NCBI GenBank assembly: GCA_023213395.1
Contig: CM041465.1
Location: 137,771,741-137,835,740, forward strand
Source of the DNA: Cycas panzhihuaensis
Taxonomy: Eukaryota; Cycadophyta
Length of the DNA: 64,000 nucleotides
Direction of reading: 5' to 3'
Shown here: in pieces, positions 1 to 13,200 of the stretch
Position numbering within the stretch: the first letter of the stretch is position 1
Layout of the letters: each line of letters starts with the position of its first letter
Translations under genes and position numbers: made by a program
The notes under the pieces: model-generated
Databases searched by the model: none
The model's input: the letters and a program-made list of their open reading frames with translations, nothing else
Told to the model about the DNA's origin: nothing

Positions 1-1816
1 CCTAACACATAGAAAATTTACTCACATGTCACTTTGAAACACTCATGGAAGAAATTACATGGAGCTCAACTAAAGATACTCACACCCATAAAAGAAATCA
101 ACATAAATTCACCACCTATTGCTCCTCCATAATTGTAAATACATAAATGTTTTCATATGACATTAATTATATAAAGAGAACTATAGAGATATTGCCCAAA
201 AAATTGTCATAAAGAAATCCTAAATGACAACATAACAATATGATATAAAATTTATTTTTTATAATGTTTTGATGATATTTCATAAAATTGGATATTTGTG
301 TGAAGTCCGCCCAAGTCCCCTTCATAAACCCATATGGTCACATGGAATGAATAACACGACCACAAGTGAAATGATGAAGGTGCTTAACATCATTTGTTGA
401 TATGTTTCAATTTTATATGACATACTACTTTTCATTGCATAACTTCTTCATACGAAACCAAATTTGAGTGCTATCAATTGCATTGGAAAGAAGATTTAGT
501 CAAAATCACAACAAATAGTTGCAAGGTATATTTTGGAGATCACATCATGGAAATTTTAATAGGTAAAGTTGAGCAAGTTATTTTTTGCATACTAAAAGGT
601 TAATTTTTTGAATAGTTTGAGATATGATTTAGCATTTTTTTTAATGATTTTAAAAGCTCACGAGTATGTAGTGATAAAAATAAAAGTGTAATGATAAATT
701 TAGATATAATTTTTATTGAAAAGTTGTAAAAAGTGACACATTAAGACTCATTTATGATATATTAGAGGTTAAAAATTTAAAAATTTTCATTATGAAACAT
801 GCGATAACTTGAAATAACGATAACAAATACATCTTAGGCTTGATATTGATCCCATAAATGAAATGACACATGGTTGATGGAATAATGACCAATCACTTGG
901 TTTAATACATGATTGCATAAAAGACAATAAGCACTTATTAGTTTATTTAAATGAATTAAATGATGAGAAAAGGATAAAGGACACCACTTGGTTATTTGAG
1001 AGAACTTGGAAGTTTGATTACTGATTGAGAAAAGCTGTTTGGTTGAGTTATAATTAAGTTTGCCACTTGATATAATATGTTGAGGAGTCTTGCAAGCTTG
1101 TTTGTTTAAGAAATTGATAATAATGAATGCAAATTATTTATAAAACTAGGTTCAAATATTGAGCAATCCAACTAATATATGTTTTTACAATTAGAAGTCT
1201 TATCATCCCATACGATAAGAGATATGGAAATACATTGTACATATTACCTTATTATAGTTAGCTTGATAGGCCAAGTGGTATGACCCATTCCTAGAGTTGG
1301 TTGTTTTGAGAAAAGTTGTTTGAGTGATTTATTATCAAATAAAGCTATATAGGGTTAAGTTTTCTTATATCTCATAAACAAAATGTGAGAAAATATTCAT
1401 GAATTACTCTTATTGCAATATATTTCACTAACTATAATATGTTATATTTGTTTCTGTAAAGCTAATGAACCATATATAAGAAATGCTTCTTAGATAACTA
1501 ATGATTGTAGTAGTTAATTACCCATCTATTTTAGTAGATGGTTGTTATTTTATATGAATATTAGTTTTTAGTTTTATTAATGAGTTTATTTTATAGCTTA
1601 CGAGTGGAAGATATGAAATTATTAAGATAAAAGTTTAGATATTATGATAAGTTAAGAGTCATGCTTATTTGATTATTAGTTTACAGATGGTAGTGTGATA
1701 TATTTTTATGATATGAGATGTAATTTACTTGTAGTAGATAAGTTTGGGAAAAAGAGGTTTGATAATTGATACTTATAGGTAATATAAATATATAAATGAG
1801 CAAATGATCTAGCATG
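1..1816. other. Unassigned AT-rich DNA
   Basis: No reading frame, terminal repeat or RNA gene could be supported here. The stretch is strongly AT-rich and stops are dense in all frames. It lies immediately left of copia element A, so part of it may be the far side of the sequence into which A inserted (candidate: body of element B), but I could not recognise a copia domain in it. Confidence 0.5.
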
Positions 1817-2152
1817 TGCTGGAATAATGTCTATTGGAGCTTGTATTCACCTAGGGTTTGTTACCCATATTGGAGAGATAACCAAGATATTAATAGAGAT
1901 ATTATTGTGACTCTTTGTCAGAGCCTAGCTATACATAATTGCACCTTGTCAGATATTGGCATCATCCATTCTAATATTTACCAATGTTAGTCAATGGTAA
2001 ATATTGAGCGGTGTGCCACATCTTACTCATATCCCGTTTATTTAGCTATGGGGTTTAAACACCTTAGTGTTCATCAACACTATCATTCTATCAGATTATT
2101 GATTTTCTCTCTTCTACATTCTCCATGCTCCCTCTATCCCATAATTCCATCA
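1817..2152 (+). repeat. 5' LTR of copia A
   Basis: It begins TGCTGGAATAATG and ends ATTCCATCA. It aligns by eye along its whole length with 7734-8072; shared blocks include the run around 'gtttgttacccatattggag' (1857 and 7784). Differences are mostly C/T and G/A transitions. The PBS follows directly. Confidence 0.85.
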
Positions 2153-2166
2153 TTTGGTATCAGATC
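2153..2166 (+). other. Primer-binding site of copia A (tRNA-iMet type)
   Basis: The sequence tttggtatcagatc directly follows the LTR end. Its core TGGTATCAGA is the usual plant copia PBS complementary to the 3' end of initiator tRNA-Met. Confidence 0.8.
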
Positions 2167-4600
2167 TTAGTTTAAGAATTTAATACATAGTTTGAGCATT
2201 TGAATATCGTCTTCCTTATTATAGAAGCGATTGTTTAGAGCCAACATTCAGAGTTATTGTTTAGAGAACTAATCATGTTCAAAAAAGTCATCTATAGAGG
2301 AGTCTTGTGAGAAATATCTCTGCTCCCATTCAGTATCTCTCTTATTCTACAGAGTCTCTTTTTTAATACTCACATCTTATTTATTTTATTTTGAAGCATT
2401 TACCTTAGTCAGTGATACTGCATAACACTATATCATGTTTATGAGAGTTATATATCATTTACCTATCCCTCATTTGGTAGGTGTATTCGAGTTTCCTTGT
2501 ATCATTTCTCTCGTCTATTTTTTAGGGAATGTTATAATACATGAATGGAGTATTGATCATCCAAAATAGATACATCTAGATAATGCTTCTCTCAAGCAAT
2601 TATGAAGTAATAAGAGAAGCATTAACAACACTAAGATAAGGATTCTACACTCTTCTTTCACTACACAATATTTTAGAAAATATTAAACTCTTCTTTGAGC
2701 AATCTTACCTCCCTATGCATTCTCTGCATAGTGTATTTTTCTATTAGAAGCCTATTGATATTTTTCTATTAGAAGCTTGTTGATCTTTATGTGATAGTCT
2801 ACTGGCTTGTTTACATCCCATCTCATTTAAAATTTGCCCATTTATGTTGATTGAAAGTCTAGAGTCTATGACTGTTTATGCCTATCCATTCTTGGGTAAA
2901 CTAAAATCTACATTTGAATCTATGTATATTAGAATATAAAGATAATATATGTGAAGAACCATCTTGATATTTTAAATTTAATAATTTTTGAAGAACAAGA
3001 GAAAAGAAAGATAGTGATTTTATTGAAAGTGAAAGTGTAACCTTGATCTATCAGTCATTTGCATCCAGCTATATATGTCTTAACACAACCTTTCTTGCAT
3101 TCACCCTACATGTCTCCTTTTGTCTTCCAACTACGTATCTACGACTTTCTCTTCACTGACAATTGCACACTCACTACATAGTTGTTTAAGCATTATATTT
3201 TTCAATATTTTTAAAACATAGAAATACTTTAAGTTTGTCTAACTATTTATACATTTGCACCTCCCTTCATTTCATTGTGACTTCCATATCATGCAGTGAT
3301 TAATGTTTTTTTTGCATTGCCTTTTTTCTTTATGGTTGGAATAATTTTATTTGTGGATATTTTATGAATTTAAATATTTATCAAATATTGATATTTATGC
3401 CTCGTTGATGGATATATCTAACCACAAGCAGATAGATTTATGTAAATACTTTTTTCAATACAATCAATTAATGCTTTGTAATACTTTGGTGTCTCATTTT
3501 GTGGCTGAATATATTTATAAAAGTTAATTATTGAATTTGATATACAACTAGATGTTTTTAATATGGCAGTTGCATTACCTTTCAACCAATTTAGTTGTAT
3601 AATCTCCAACATATTGATGTGGGGTTGTTCAAATGTTTTTTTTGAAATATTTACATTTCATTGCATCATAATATTTACGTTAGACATCTCATATCAACTG
3701 AAGACCACACTATTTGCATACATTTCATATCAACTAAAAAGCACACTGTCAACTGAAAAGTACATTGTTTGCACCCTTATTCTTTCAATAGGATATTTTA
3801 ATGCATTTATTTAATCATTGATTATTATCATAAATTATGTACCTTTATACATTTGATGATTGTATTCTAAATCTTTTGAAGCCTTAAAGTCTCATAATCC
3901 CTTTATCGAATAGCCAACAGATCATATGTAACATTTAAAGTGACCAAGAATCATTTTTTAAAGGGGGCCAAGTAAAATTTTCAAAGTTGTTATTCAAAGA
4001 CAGGACTTATCTCTACTCCAATGGTCACAACTTTCATCAATTGAGTCAAAAGTTGGTTTTGTCAACTTTAGGTCAAAGTTCATTTTCACCTAATTGAAAC
4101 AGGTGGTCATATGACCATATTTCGTTTCAATTTGATGTACTTTTTAATGAGTTAAGTTGATGGAAATTTTATTTGAACCTTTAATGTTAAAATGCTAATT
4201 TTTTATAAAACATTTTAATGCATATCTTGAATGTCTAATATTAGAATTGAGTTTGATTTGAAATATTGGACTTTATATTTTATCCTCCATTGAGTGGTAA
4301 AGACTTGAAGTTTTTTTTAAGTCATCTTACATAATATTTTTTTGCTCAAAAGTGGCACTAGTGAAGGGCTTCCTGTGTAATAACCCTTATATGAACTAGT
4401 CAAATTTCAAGTTGTAAGCTCTCAATAATATAAAATATTACTTTTTAAGTAGTTAAAGTCCTAATTGGGATATTTGTCTAAGTCTCAAAGATGAAATGGG
4501 ATATATCTTATGGTTTTTGAATTCATCTTTCATTTCTTTTTAGTGCTTTGATTATACTTTACTTTAAGCACTTTTATATTTTAAAAATATTACTTTTCAT
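2167..4600 (+). other. Long leader of copia A, no gene seen
   Basis: About 2.4 kb separates the PBS from the first recognisable gag residues. That is long for a copia leader. Only short open frames occur (for example 3563-3814 plus and 3418-3612 minus), and neither resembles a known domain. The extra length may be another degraded insertion inside element A, but I see no terminal repeats. Confidence 0.4.
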
Positions 4601-7600
4601 GGTAATATTTTTTACTATGGCATTGAATATTGGAAATATAATGGTGCTTAAATTTTATAGCACATATTTTCTTAACTAGAGTAGGCGAATAAAGCCTATC
4701 TTTATTGTCAAAGACATATGGAAATTTGTTGATACATATTACAGATCAATTGATAAAGATACCACAAAGGATGAGAATAAATATTTCAAGGAATGTGAAA
4801 AGAAGGACAATGAGGCACTTCTACTTATCTTCTATACATTGGAAGATCATATCTTCCTAGAGTTAGTGAAGCTACAACATCAAAGGAGGCTTGAGATGCA
4901 CTTAAGGTGACTTATAAAGGAGCTAGATTATCTAAACTTCAAACCTTAAGAAGTAGATTTGAAAATCTAAGAATGATAACTCATGAAGAAGTTAATGAGT
5001 TTATTACTAAGGTCTAAGGCTTAGTTAACCTAATGAGATCATTAGATAAAATGATTAGTAAATAAAGAGTTGTTAAAAAAATCCTAAGGTGTGTAGGAGA
5101 TATCAAGAGGTTTAAAATGGTAGTTACCAGTATAAAAGTGTTTAGGAATATTAGCACACTTAAAATAGATCAACTAAGTGTTATGCTTCTAGCAGTTAAA
5201 GAAAAGATAGGGGGAAATGAATCCCTTGAACATGTCTTTTCCACTAGGGTGAAGATTAGGCATAATTACCAAGGATAAAGTTCTAGGGGTGGAGGTTAAT
5301 CCTTTAGAGGTAGAGACCAACTAAGAAACTAGTTTCAAAGATAAGATCAAGGTTTCCAAGCTTATTATCAAGGATAAAGTTGCTATCAAGGACAAGCCCT
5401 AAATTAAAATTTTCAAGGGTAAAATTAATACCAAGGTCAAAGTTACTTTTGAGGCCAAGGAAAAGGCCAAAATTATGGACCTCAAGGAAGAGGAAGAGGT
5501 CAATGTCCTAGGGGGAGAAATCAAACTCAAAGAGATAGAGGAACCATTCAATGTTCCTACTACTACAAGAGTGATTACTTAGAGGAAAACTATTTTGCCA
5601 AATGGTCAAGTACACAAAAGAGAACAACTAATACAAGTGTGGAAGAAAGACATAATAATAGATTATTTCTTTCAAGCCTAATGGCCAATGAAGAAGAAGA
5701 GAGTTAATATATTGATTTAAGATGTTCCACACATATGACACACAAAAAAGTGGTTTAAGGAGTTAGATAACTCCTAAAAAAGTAAAATTATGTTCGGAGA
5801 CAACACCATTCAGGTAGTTATTAGAAAAAGAAACATCTCCATTATAACTAATTTTGGAGAAATTACAAGTATAAATGATCTTTCATATATTCCATCTTTT
5901 AAGAAGAATTTACTTTTAGTGGGTCAGATGATGCTGTAGCAATATAAAGTGGTCTATGATAATAGCAAATACAACATCAAGGACAAATCAAGGAATAAGG
6001 AAATTATAGCCAAAGGTCAAATGAATAGTGATAGGTTATTTAAAGTAGTCATACCCCCAATAGATTGCTATGCATTAAAGACATCATCAAATGTAGATAA
6101 TGATAAATAACACAAAAGACTTGGTCATGTAAATTTCAATAGTTTGGCCTTAATGAAAAGAATGAATATGGTGATTAGACTTCTTACTATTGAACCTAAC
6201 AAAGAACTTTATGAAGGTTGCATATTTGGAAAGTAGCAAAGGGAAAGTTTTTCTAATGAAAGTTGTAGGGCCGGTGGGTCCTTTCAATTGATTTATATAG
6301 ATTTATATGGTCCCATAGATGTGCCTTCACTTGGACGAGCTAAGTACTTTATAACTTTTATTGATAACTTTACAAAGATGACATAGGTCTACTTAATTAA
6401 ATTTAAATTAGATGCTCTATAATGCTTCTATGGACTTCAAAACTTTTGTGGAAAGATAGTAGATTTAGAATTCTTCCCTAAGATCAGATAATAAGGGAGG
6501 CAAAGTGGATTTATAATTCTTATCCTAAGATCATATAATAGGGGAGAATTCATTTAAAATGAGTTCAAGGCTTATTGAAATTATTATGGCATAAGAAAAT
6601 AACTCACTAATTCTTGTACACCATAGTAAAATGGGGTTGCTAAAAGAAAGAATAGAACAATTATAAAAATAGTAAGAAGTATGCTTAAAGATAAGTACCT
6701 TGGAAATGAATTTTAGGTAGAATCTATATACACAACTACTTAGATATTGAATAAATGTGTTGCTAAGGTAATTACATGGGTCATACTAGAAGAAGCTTAG
6801 ACAGGTCATAAGCCAAGCATAAAATACTTAAGGATTTTTGGGTGCATAACTTATACACATATTCTAAACCAAAGAAGAACTAAGTTAGATGATAAGGGCA
6901 TCAAGTGTATTTTTATAGGATATAGTGACTCATCTAGATCCTATAAACTCTATGATCCAAAAGGTAAAAACTTAATTGTAAGTAGGGATGCCATCTTTAA
7001 AAAAGATGAATTTTATTGAGATGAAGTTATTGAAAAAAAGATAAAGAAAAAAATAATCAATTTCTAAGGATACAAATGTAGCTAATCCAAATGAAATAAG
7101 ACCCTCTACATCAAATCAAAAGGTCCCTAAGTAGGTATAAAGGGTACATGACCCTTTAACCATTTTGGATACCAACTTTGAGAGAAGAACTACTAGGTCT
7201 CAAAGGATGAATTTTGCATTGATGACTCAAGTTATGGAGTCCAATGAGGCTCATAACTTTGAAGAGGCTAGTATATAGGATGAGTGGAAGGAAGTTATGA
7301 AATATGAATATAATGCCTTAGTAAAAAATAATACATGGGAGTTAGTGGATTTACTACCAAATAAGAATACAATTAGAACTAAATGGGTCTATAAGATCAA
7401 GTATAAATCATATGGAATTATTGATAAGTATAAAATAAGATTAGTACAGGATTTCTAAGAAGAACATGTTAGTCCCGCTCATATAGTTTGTGATAATCAA
7501 AGCACAATTTAGATAACTCAGAATCTAGTGTTTTATGGCAAGATAAAGCACATTAAAATGCAATATCACTTTATTAGAGAATTGGTATAGTAAGGCAAAC

Positions 7601-7620
7601 TTGAATTGGTCTATCAAAGA
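4600..7620 (+). pseudogene. Broken copia gag-pol, RT internally deleted
   Basis: Translation in shifting frames shows the copia order. Gag of the UBN2 type runs from about 4600 (YKGARLSKLQTLRSRFE near 4915). A decayed zinc knuckle at 5552-5599 has lost its later Cys/His positions. A protease-like block near 5706 reads YIDLRCSTHMT where the family has D-S-G. Integrase starts at HKRLGHVNFNSL near 6112 and includes YIDLYGPI and YFITFIDNFTKM near 6290-6380. RT begins with NTWELVDLLPNKN near 7330 and KWVYKIKYKS near 7384. After KIRLVQDF (about 7455) the sequence jumps to an RNase H-end motif, CDNQSTI near 7492, so the RT core and most of RNase H are missing. Nonsense codons are frequent, mostly TAG or TAA at expected Gln or Trp positions. 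It cannot encode an active polyprotein. Confidence 0.82.
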
Positions 7621-7733
7621 TAGAAGAGAAGATCAGGTGACAAACATATTCACTAAGGCACTTGGTAAGATAAAATTTATTAAATTTAGAGATAAAATTA
7701 GAGTCTCTTTAAATAGGCATCATAGGGGATAAA

Positions 7734-8072
7734 TATTAGAATAATGCCCATTAGGGCTTATATCCACATAAGGTTTGTTACCCATATTGGAGAGATAAAT
7801 AATATATTAATGGAGATATTATTACGACTCTTTATCAAACCCTAGTTGCACATAGTCATATATTATCAGATATTAGCAACATCCATACTAGTGTTTGTCA
7901 ATGCCAATCTGTGTTGGATGTTGAGTGGCATACCACATCCTACTCACATATTGCCTATTTATTTATGGGGTCTGAAGACCCTGGTATTTATCAATACTAC
8001 CATTCTATTATATTATCAATTTATTCTCTCACTTATTCTCCATGCTTCCTCTGTCCCCTGATTCCATTATCA
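7734..8072 (+). repeat. 3' LTR of copia A
   Basis: It starts TATTAGAATAATG (first dinucleotide decayed from TG) after the purine run cataggggataaa at 7721-7733, the likely polypurine tract. It ends ATTCCATTATCA, 3 bp longer than the left LTR at that point. Homologous to 1817-2152. Confidence 0.82.
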
Positions 8073-8240
8073 TGAAGATTCAACATAATAATATGAAGAG
8101 AATTTTAAATTCCATAAATTAAACATTAATAGGGAGTGTTGGAATATTAGTTTTTATAATTATCGATGTAATATTTAATTAGTAGTCTAGTGATGATTGA
8201 TTAATACGAAAGGTTTTCTCATACTTAATCTAATAGATTG
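8073..8240 (+). mobile_element. 3' end of copia-like element B with start of its LTR
   Basis: A purine tract 'agggag' at 8131-8136 is followed by TGTTGGAATATTAG, a typical start of a copia 3' LTR. The preceding 60 bp resemble the short non-coding tail of a copia interior. The LTR then runs into the LINE target-site repeat at 8227-8240 and resumes at 15328. The rest of B was not identified left of element A, so the family call is tentative. Confidence 0.5.
8227..8240 (+). repeat. LINE target-site duplication, left copy
   Basis: The 14-bp string aatctaatagattg recurs exactly at 15314-15327, just after the A-rich LINE tail. The similarity extends a few bases further (gtat against atat). Confidence 0.85.
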
Positions 8241-8933
8241 GTATGAGGACCTTATGTGGAACTCTGATGGCTGCTAGGGTTTGAGGTGACACTAAAGGCC
8301 TGTGACTTTTTAGAGTGTTGAGGAAGCAGTGACGAGGCCCTGAGAGGGCATGAGACCAAGATTCATCCCTCAATGATGGGAGGGACAGAAGCTTTACACC
8401 TATGAAGGATCACATAGAGATCTATATGTTGATCAGGGTGCTGCATACAAAGATCTAAGCTTTGATTAGACTGGTGAAAATGGAGGGATGAGGTGTGAGT
8501 TAGGTGTGTAGGATGGAGGGTATAAAGTACCCAAATATGCTAAAGTTGGTCTGAATAGCAGTGTGGAGACTCAAGTGGGGTTGGACCTTCATCCAGTAGT
8601 GGGCCAAAGCACAAAGATAAAAGGAGAACGTCAGGAGTTGCACTAGGTTAGGGTCTCCTCTGTTTTTAGAGCTTTGTGAGTAATTACTGAATGGAGGATA
8701 CCCACGTTGGGGTGTTTTAAGGTATCCCTATAAGGAACAGTAGTGGGCAGTCAAAGGAAAGGCTTATGGAATAATATCTTGACAATGGAGTTATATGGCA
8801 GCTAGGTGAGTCTTAGACTGTCAGTCTTTATTATGTTTTGTAGTGATTTAGTTTATTAATATGGAGCAACTAGACCATAAAAACTAGACTTAATCCTCTC
8901 CTCTGGGAAGGACATACCTAGATGTGTTGAGAA

Positions 8934-10230
8934 ATGGTGGCAAAGGAGTATGAAATAAACCCAGTCTACCAAGACAACCGTATAAAAATCCTTGTACCAA
9001 AAGACCTAACCGAGAAGATGGAGAAATATTGGAAAAATAGTTTGGTCGGGAGGTTTTCAAGGCCTAGACTGGGGCTCGATATCATCAAGAAATGGGTGGT
9101 GAATAAGTGGAAAACAAAGAATCTAGTGGAGGTAATAGCTATTCCCAAGGATTTCGCTCTTTTTAGGTTTTCCAACCAAGAAGATATGATTGGCATTCTC
9201 CTAAAATCACCCTAGATGCTTGGAAGAAAGGCAATCATCTTGGAAAAGTGGCATCCAGACTTTGACCCATCAGTTCCAATTGTAAAATAAGTTTCAATCT
9301 GGGTCTAGATGCTAGGGTTACCCTTACAGTTTTAGAACCTGGAAGTAGTGAGAGGGGTGGCTAAAGCAATAGGGCAGCTATTAGCAATAGACTCAGCAAC
9401 AAAGAATAGAACTCGCTTGATAAACACCTAGTTTTTTGTTCTAACGAGACTCAACAAAAACCTCTCGGAAGAGGTTAGTATTAAAATAGAGGGGTGGAAT
9501 ATTGATCAGAAGTTGGTTTATGAGTTGGAGGGTTTTAGATGCTCTAGATGCAAATGCTTGGGGCATCTCCCTATGAAGTGATAAGGGGAACCAAATAAGG
9601 ATGAGGCTCATGAGAAGGGGGGGCTTAACAAGGCTATTGAGGATCTAGTGGCAGAAATAGATGTGGGTGATGCCTTAGGGACAAAGGTAGTTGAAACTCC
9701 TGAGTCAAATCAGAACGAGGAGGCTTCTATATTAGTGGAAGTTGAGGAAAAAGAGCAACCTTTAGAACATGTGGAAGGGTATCAAGGATTAATAACCATG
9801 GAAGAGGAATGCCCTAAGGGTGAGGAGAGGAGGACTGAGGAGGCCTTGCCTAAGGTAGTTGAGAATACTCAGGCTGAGGAAATGAAGGAGATAAATTAGG
9901 ATGAGGAAGACCATCTCTCAGAGGAAGGTGACGAGAACGATCATCCTACAGGTTAGATGGAAGTGTAGCAAGTGTCAATAGTTGTGGAAGAGGACTGTCA
10001 AGAGGGTGTGGACTGTAGGGCTGAGGGAGCCTAATATGTGAGAGGGGAGCTAGAAAGGCCATTTAGTGGGGCTTGTAGGTGGGTAGCAAGAAGAGCCCTA
10101 GACTTGGGAACTGATATAAGGGTTGGCAGGCTGTCTAAGAAAGTGATTAGAGAAAGGGAGGCAGTTTCCCAAATCGACTAAGGGTTTTAGTGAACCCTAA
10201 AGGAAGGGGTTATTGAAGGCCTGTTTCTTA
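8934..10230 (+). pseudogene. LINE ORF1 (DUF4283-like plus zinc knuckle)
   Basis: The frame opens at 8934 and stays open for 93 codons. It continues with several in-frame stops through KAIILEKWHPDFDPS (near 9220) and ends its conserved part in a CX2CX4HX4C knuckle at 9540-9581. The last Cys of the knuckle has become TGA. This is the layout of plant L1 ORF1 RNA-binding proteins (DUF4283 followed by zf-CCHC). The remainder, to about 10230, is rich in Glu and Lys (for example 9648-9899) and is not conserved in such proteins. Broken, non-functional. Confidence 0.78.
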
Positions 10231-10269
10231 GAAGTAGAAGATGACCCTTAAGGGCTGTCACAAAGGGGC

Positions 10270-13200
10270 ATGTCCATAAGGATATTATCCTAGAATGTGA
10301 GGGGTTTGAATGCCCCCTCTAAATAGAGAATTGTCAAGAATTTGAGACATAAAGTGGGAGGGGATATTATGATATTGTAGGAAATAAAACTTGAGAAGAC
10401 TAAGGAATCATAGGTGAACAACAAGATCTAGAGGAATGGTGAGATGTTGGCAAAAGAGGGATCTCTTAGATCAAGAAGTATGGTTGTTCTATGGGACCCA
10501 AGATTTTGGTAGGGAATTGGTATGGTTCAGGAAGAGCATTTCATGACTGTCTGCCTTACATGCAGGAGAACAAATATCTAATGGTTAGCCACCAATATTT
10601 ATGCTCTGACAACAGTGGAAGGAAGGAAGAACTTGTGGGATAGGATTGTGACTATCCACAAAGACTAGAAGGGCCCTTGGATAGTTATGGGGGACCTAAA
10701 TATGACCTTATACCTAAGAGAAAAGAAAGGAGGTTAAGAGGGTTAGTCCAGAAGCATCTCAGACCTGGGGGGTTTTTTACAAAGAGGAGGATTGATGGAT
10801 GTCCCACTTAGAGGGGCTAGGTACACTTAGTCAAATAGGAGATTGGGGGACAACCACATCTAGATTAAGTTAGACAAGGTGTTGATAAATTATGAATGTA
10901 TGAGTCTCCATGAAAACATTAAATTAGAGGCACTACCAAAGGTGGCCTCTAACCATTCACCTTTAATGTTGGAATTTAATACTTTAAGTATTCATTGAGG
11001 GCCTCACTTCTTATTCGAGCTTATGTGGCTGAGGCACCCAAATCTCAGGGACAGGGTTAGGGAATAATGGAGTATCCCGATGAAGGGACATGCTATGTTC
11101 ATGTTCTTAAAAAGTTGAATTGGATCAAGAGATAGATTAAAGTTTGGAATAAAGAAGTTTTTAGAAACATTTTTGAGGCCAAAGGCAGACTTCTTGAGGA
11201 ATTGAATACAGTAGAGGGTAGGATTCAGGAGGAAGGGAAGTCCAATAATTTGGACTAGATGAAGCATTTGACCACAAAAAACTTGGAATACGTGTTGGCC
11301 AAAGAGGAAATATATTGGAAATAGAAATCTAGAGCTCTCTAGTTATCAGAGGGAGACAAAAACACTAAGGTTTTTCATATGTCCATGTTGAAATATAGAT
11401 CTTGTAATAGAATAAACATTCTGTGTAGTGTGGATGGAGTCAATCATGAGACAAAAGAGGAAATCAAGGACATTGTGGTGGAATACTTTAAGAACTTATT
11501 TGAAGAACCCAGTTGCCAAGAGATGGAACTAAGGAAGAATCTCATGAGACATATCCCAAAACTAATCATTGAAGTCCAAAATAGAAGGTTGATAGATCCT
11601 TTTACATTGGAGGAAGCGGAGAAGGCTCTCTTCAACATGGGCCAAGATAAAGCTCCTAGGTCGGATGGTTTCCCTCTAGGTTTTTTTGAAGAATTTTGGC
11701 ATATAATCAGGGAGGATCTAAAACTAGCTTTGGATGCATTTACTGAGAAGAAAACAATTCTAAAGGAGTGGCAGGTGACTTTTTTTGTGCTGATTCCTAA
11801 GAAAGAAGGAGTGAAAGTCATGGAGGACTTTAAACCGATAAGCCTTTGCAATGTAAAATACAAAATTTTGGAAAATAGATTAAAGGAATGCTTGCCACTT
11901 ATCATATTCCCAAATCAGGATGGATTTGTGAAAGGCAGATAAATCTTGGACAATATAATAGTGGTCCATGAGATGACTCATTCTATTTACCATAGGAAAG
12001 AGGCTGAAATATTGGTGAAAACTGATATGTCCAAATCTTATGATCGGGTGGCCTGGGATTGCTTAATGGATTGCCTCCAGGCCTTTGGCTTTGATGAGGT
12101 TTGGAGGGGTTGGATGTGGTGTTGTATATCTAGCCCTTCTTTCTCTGTTATGATAAATGACACCTCGACTCCTTTCTTCCTTGGCTTTAGAGGATTGAGG
12201 TAAGGGAATCCTTTATCCCCCTACCTATTTATCATTATGGCAGAAATATTCAGGAGTGTTGTTGAGGAGGTCAAAAGGAGAGGGTGGGTGACTAGGCTTA
12301 AACCTTCATCTAGCATTGACAATGTTATCTAACATTAGTTCATCAATGATAATATCTTTCTAGGTAAGCAACCCTAGGGGAAGCTAGAGCATTTAAGACA
12401 AGGCTCCAGGCCTATGAGAGGGTTATGAATCAAACAATCAATCTAGAAAAGAGCTCCATTTTCTTCATCAACACCATTAAGAAGACAAGGTCCTAATAAC
12501 CTGAAACCGCCACCAAGATCTAAACTATTTTATAACTAGTTATAGGAATCAAAACTGAAATTTAACATGCAAGTTCTTAAACTAGAGATAATACAATAAA
12601 ATGGATTACATATACATTATATATACCTAAGCATCACATATACACATGATATAACATGGTAAAACCATAGCAGTATGCTAGGGTAAACATCCATAAAGGA
12701 AATGTATCGATCTTTATTATCAAAGAATGGAGAAATATACACAATCTATAGCAGAACGTTGATAACAATAACAACCAGCTACCCAACTCTTCACAGTACA
12801 TCCAATACATCGAACACCATTAACGTAATGAAAAAATACCCTAAATCAGGCTATATGAGAGAGTCATACAAGGCACAAATATCAACCATAGAATCTAGGG
12901 TATTTTTAGTGAATGACCCTGATTCTCTTTACAATTTAGTATGCTTTTCAGTGCTAGCTTTTTGGGTCAGGAGCTATCACCCTTGAATCCCCTATTTGTA
13001 GGGGGCCTTCTAACCCTCCCCTCTCCCCAACCAAAGGGGCTCTCGCCCCCCTTGGAACCCCTCGAGGAAGTTTGTTGGGGAAACCATGATGCCAACCTAT
13101 TAAAATCTTAGCCTCCAAAACATTGTTGTCACATTATCTAATAAACACCCCTGAGAGATTACAAAGAAGGATTAGTAGGGAGATGGAGATCCCTATTAGG

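Larger units (their letters stand above)
1817..8072 (+). mobile_element. Degenerate Ty1/copia LTR retrotransposon A
   Basis: Two related terminal repeats of about 336 and 339 bp bound a copia-ordered interior: gag with a decayed zinc knuckle, protease, integrase, then reverse transcriptase. A primer-binding site like that for initiator tRNA-Met follows the left LTR, and a short purine run (cataggggataaa) precedes the right one. The interior carries many nonsense codons and lacks most of the RT, so the copy is dead. I found no clean target-site duplication; the right LTR has a small insertion near its end, which blurs the boundary. It appears to sit in the 3' end of copia-like element B. Confidence 0.88.

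Noticed and set aside
1812-8080. A target-site duplication for copia A
   Set aside because: gcatg on the left and tgaag on the right do not match; the end of the right LTR carries a small insertion that blurs the border.
11444-11905. 153-codon minus-strand frame in the LINE
   Set aside because: Complement of the RT coding region on the plus strand.
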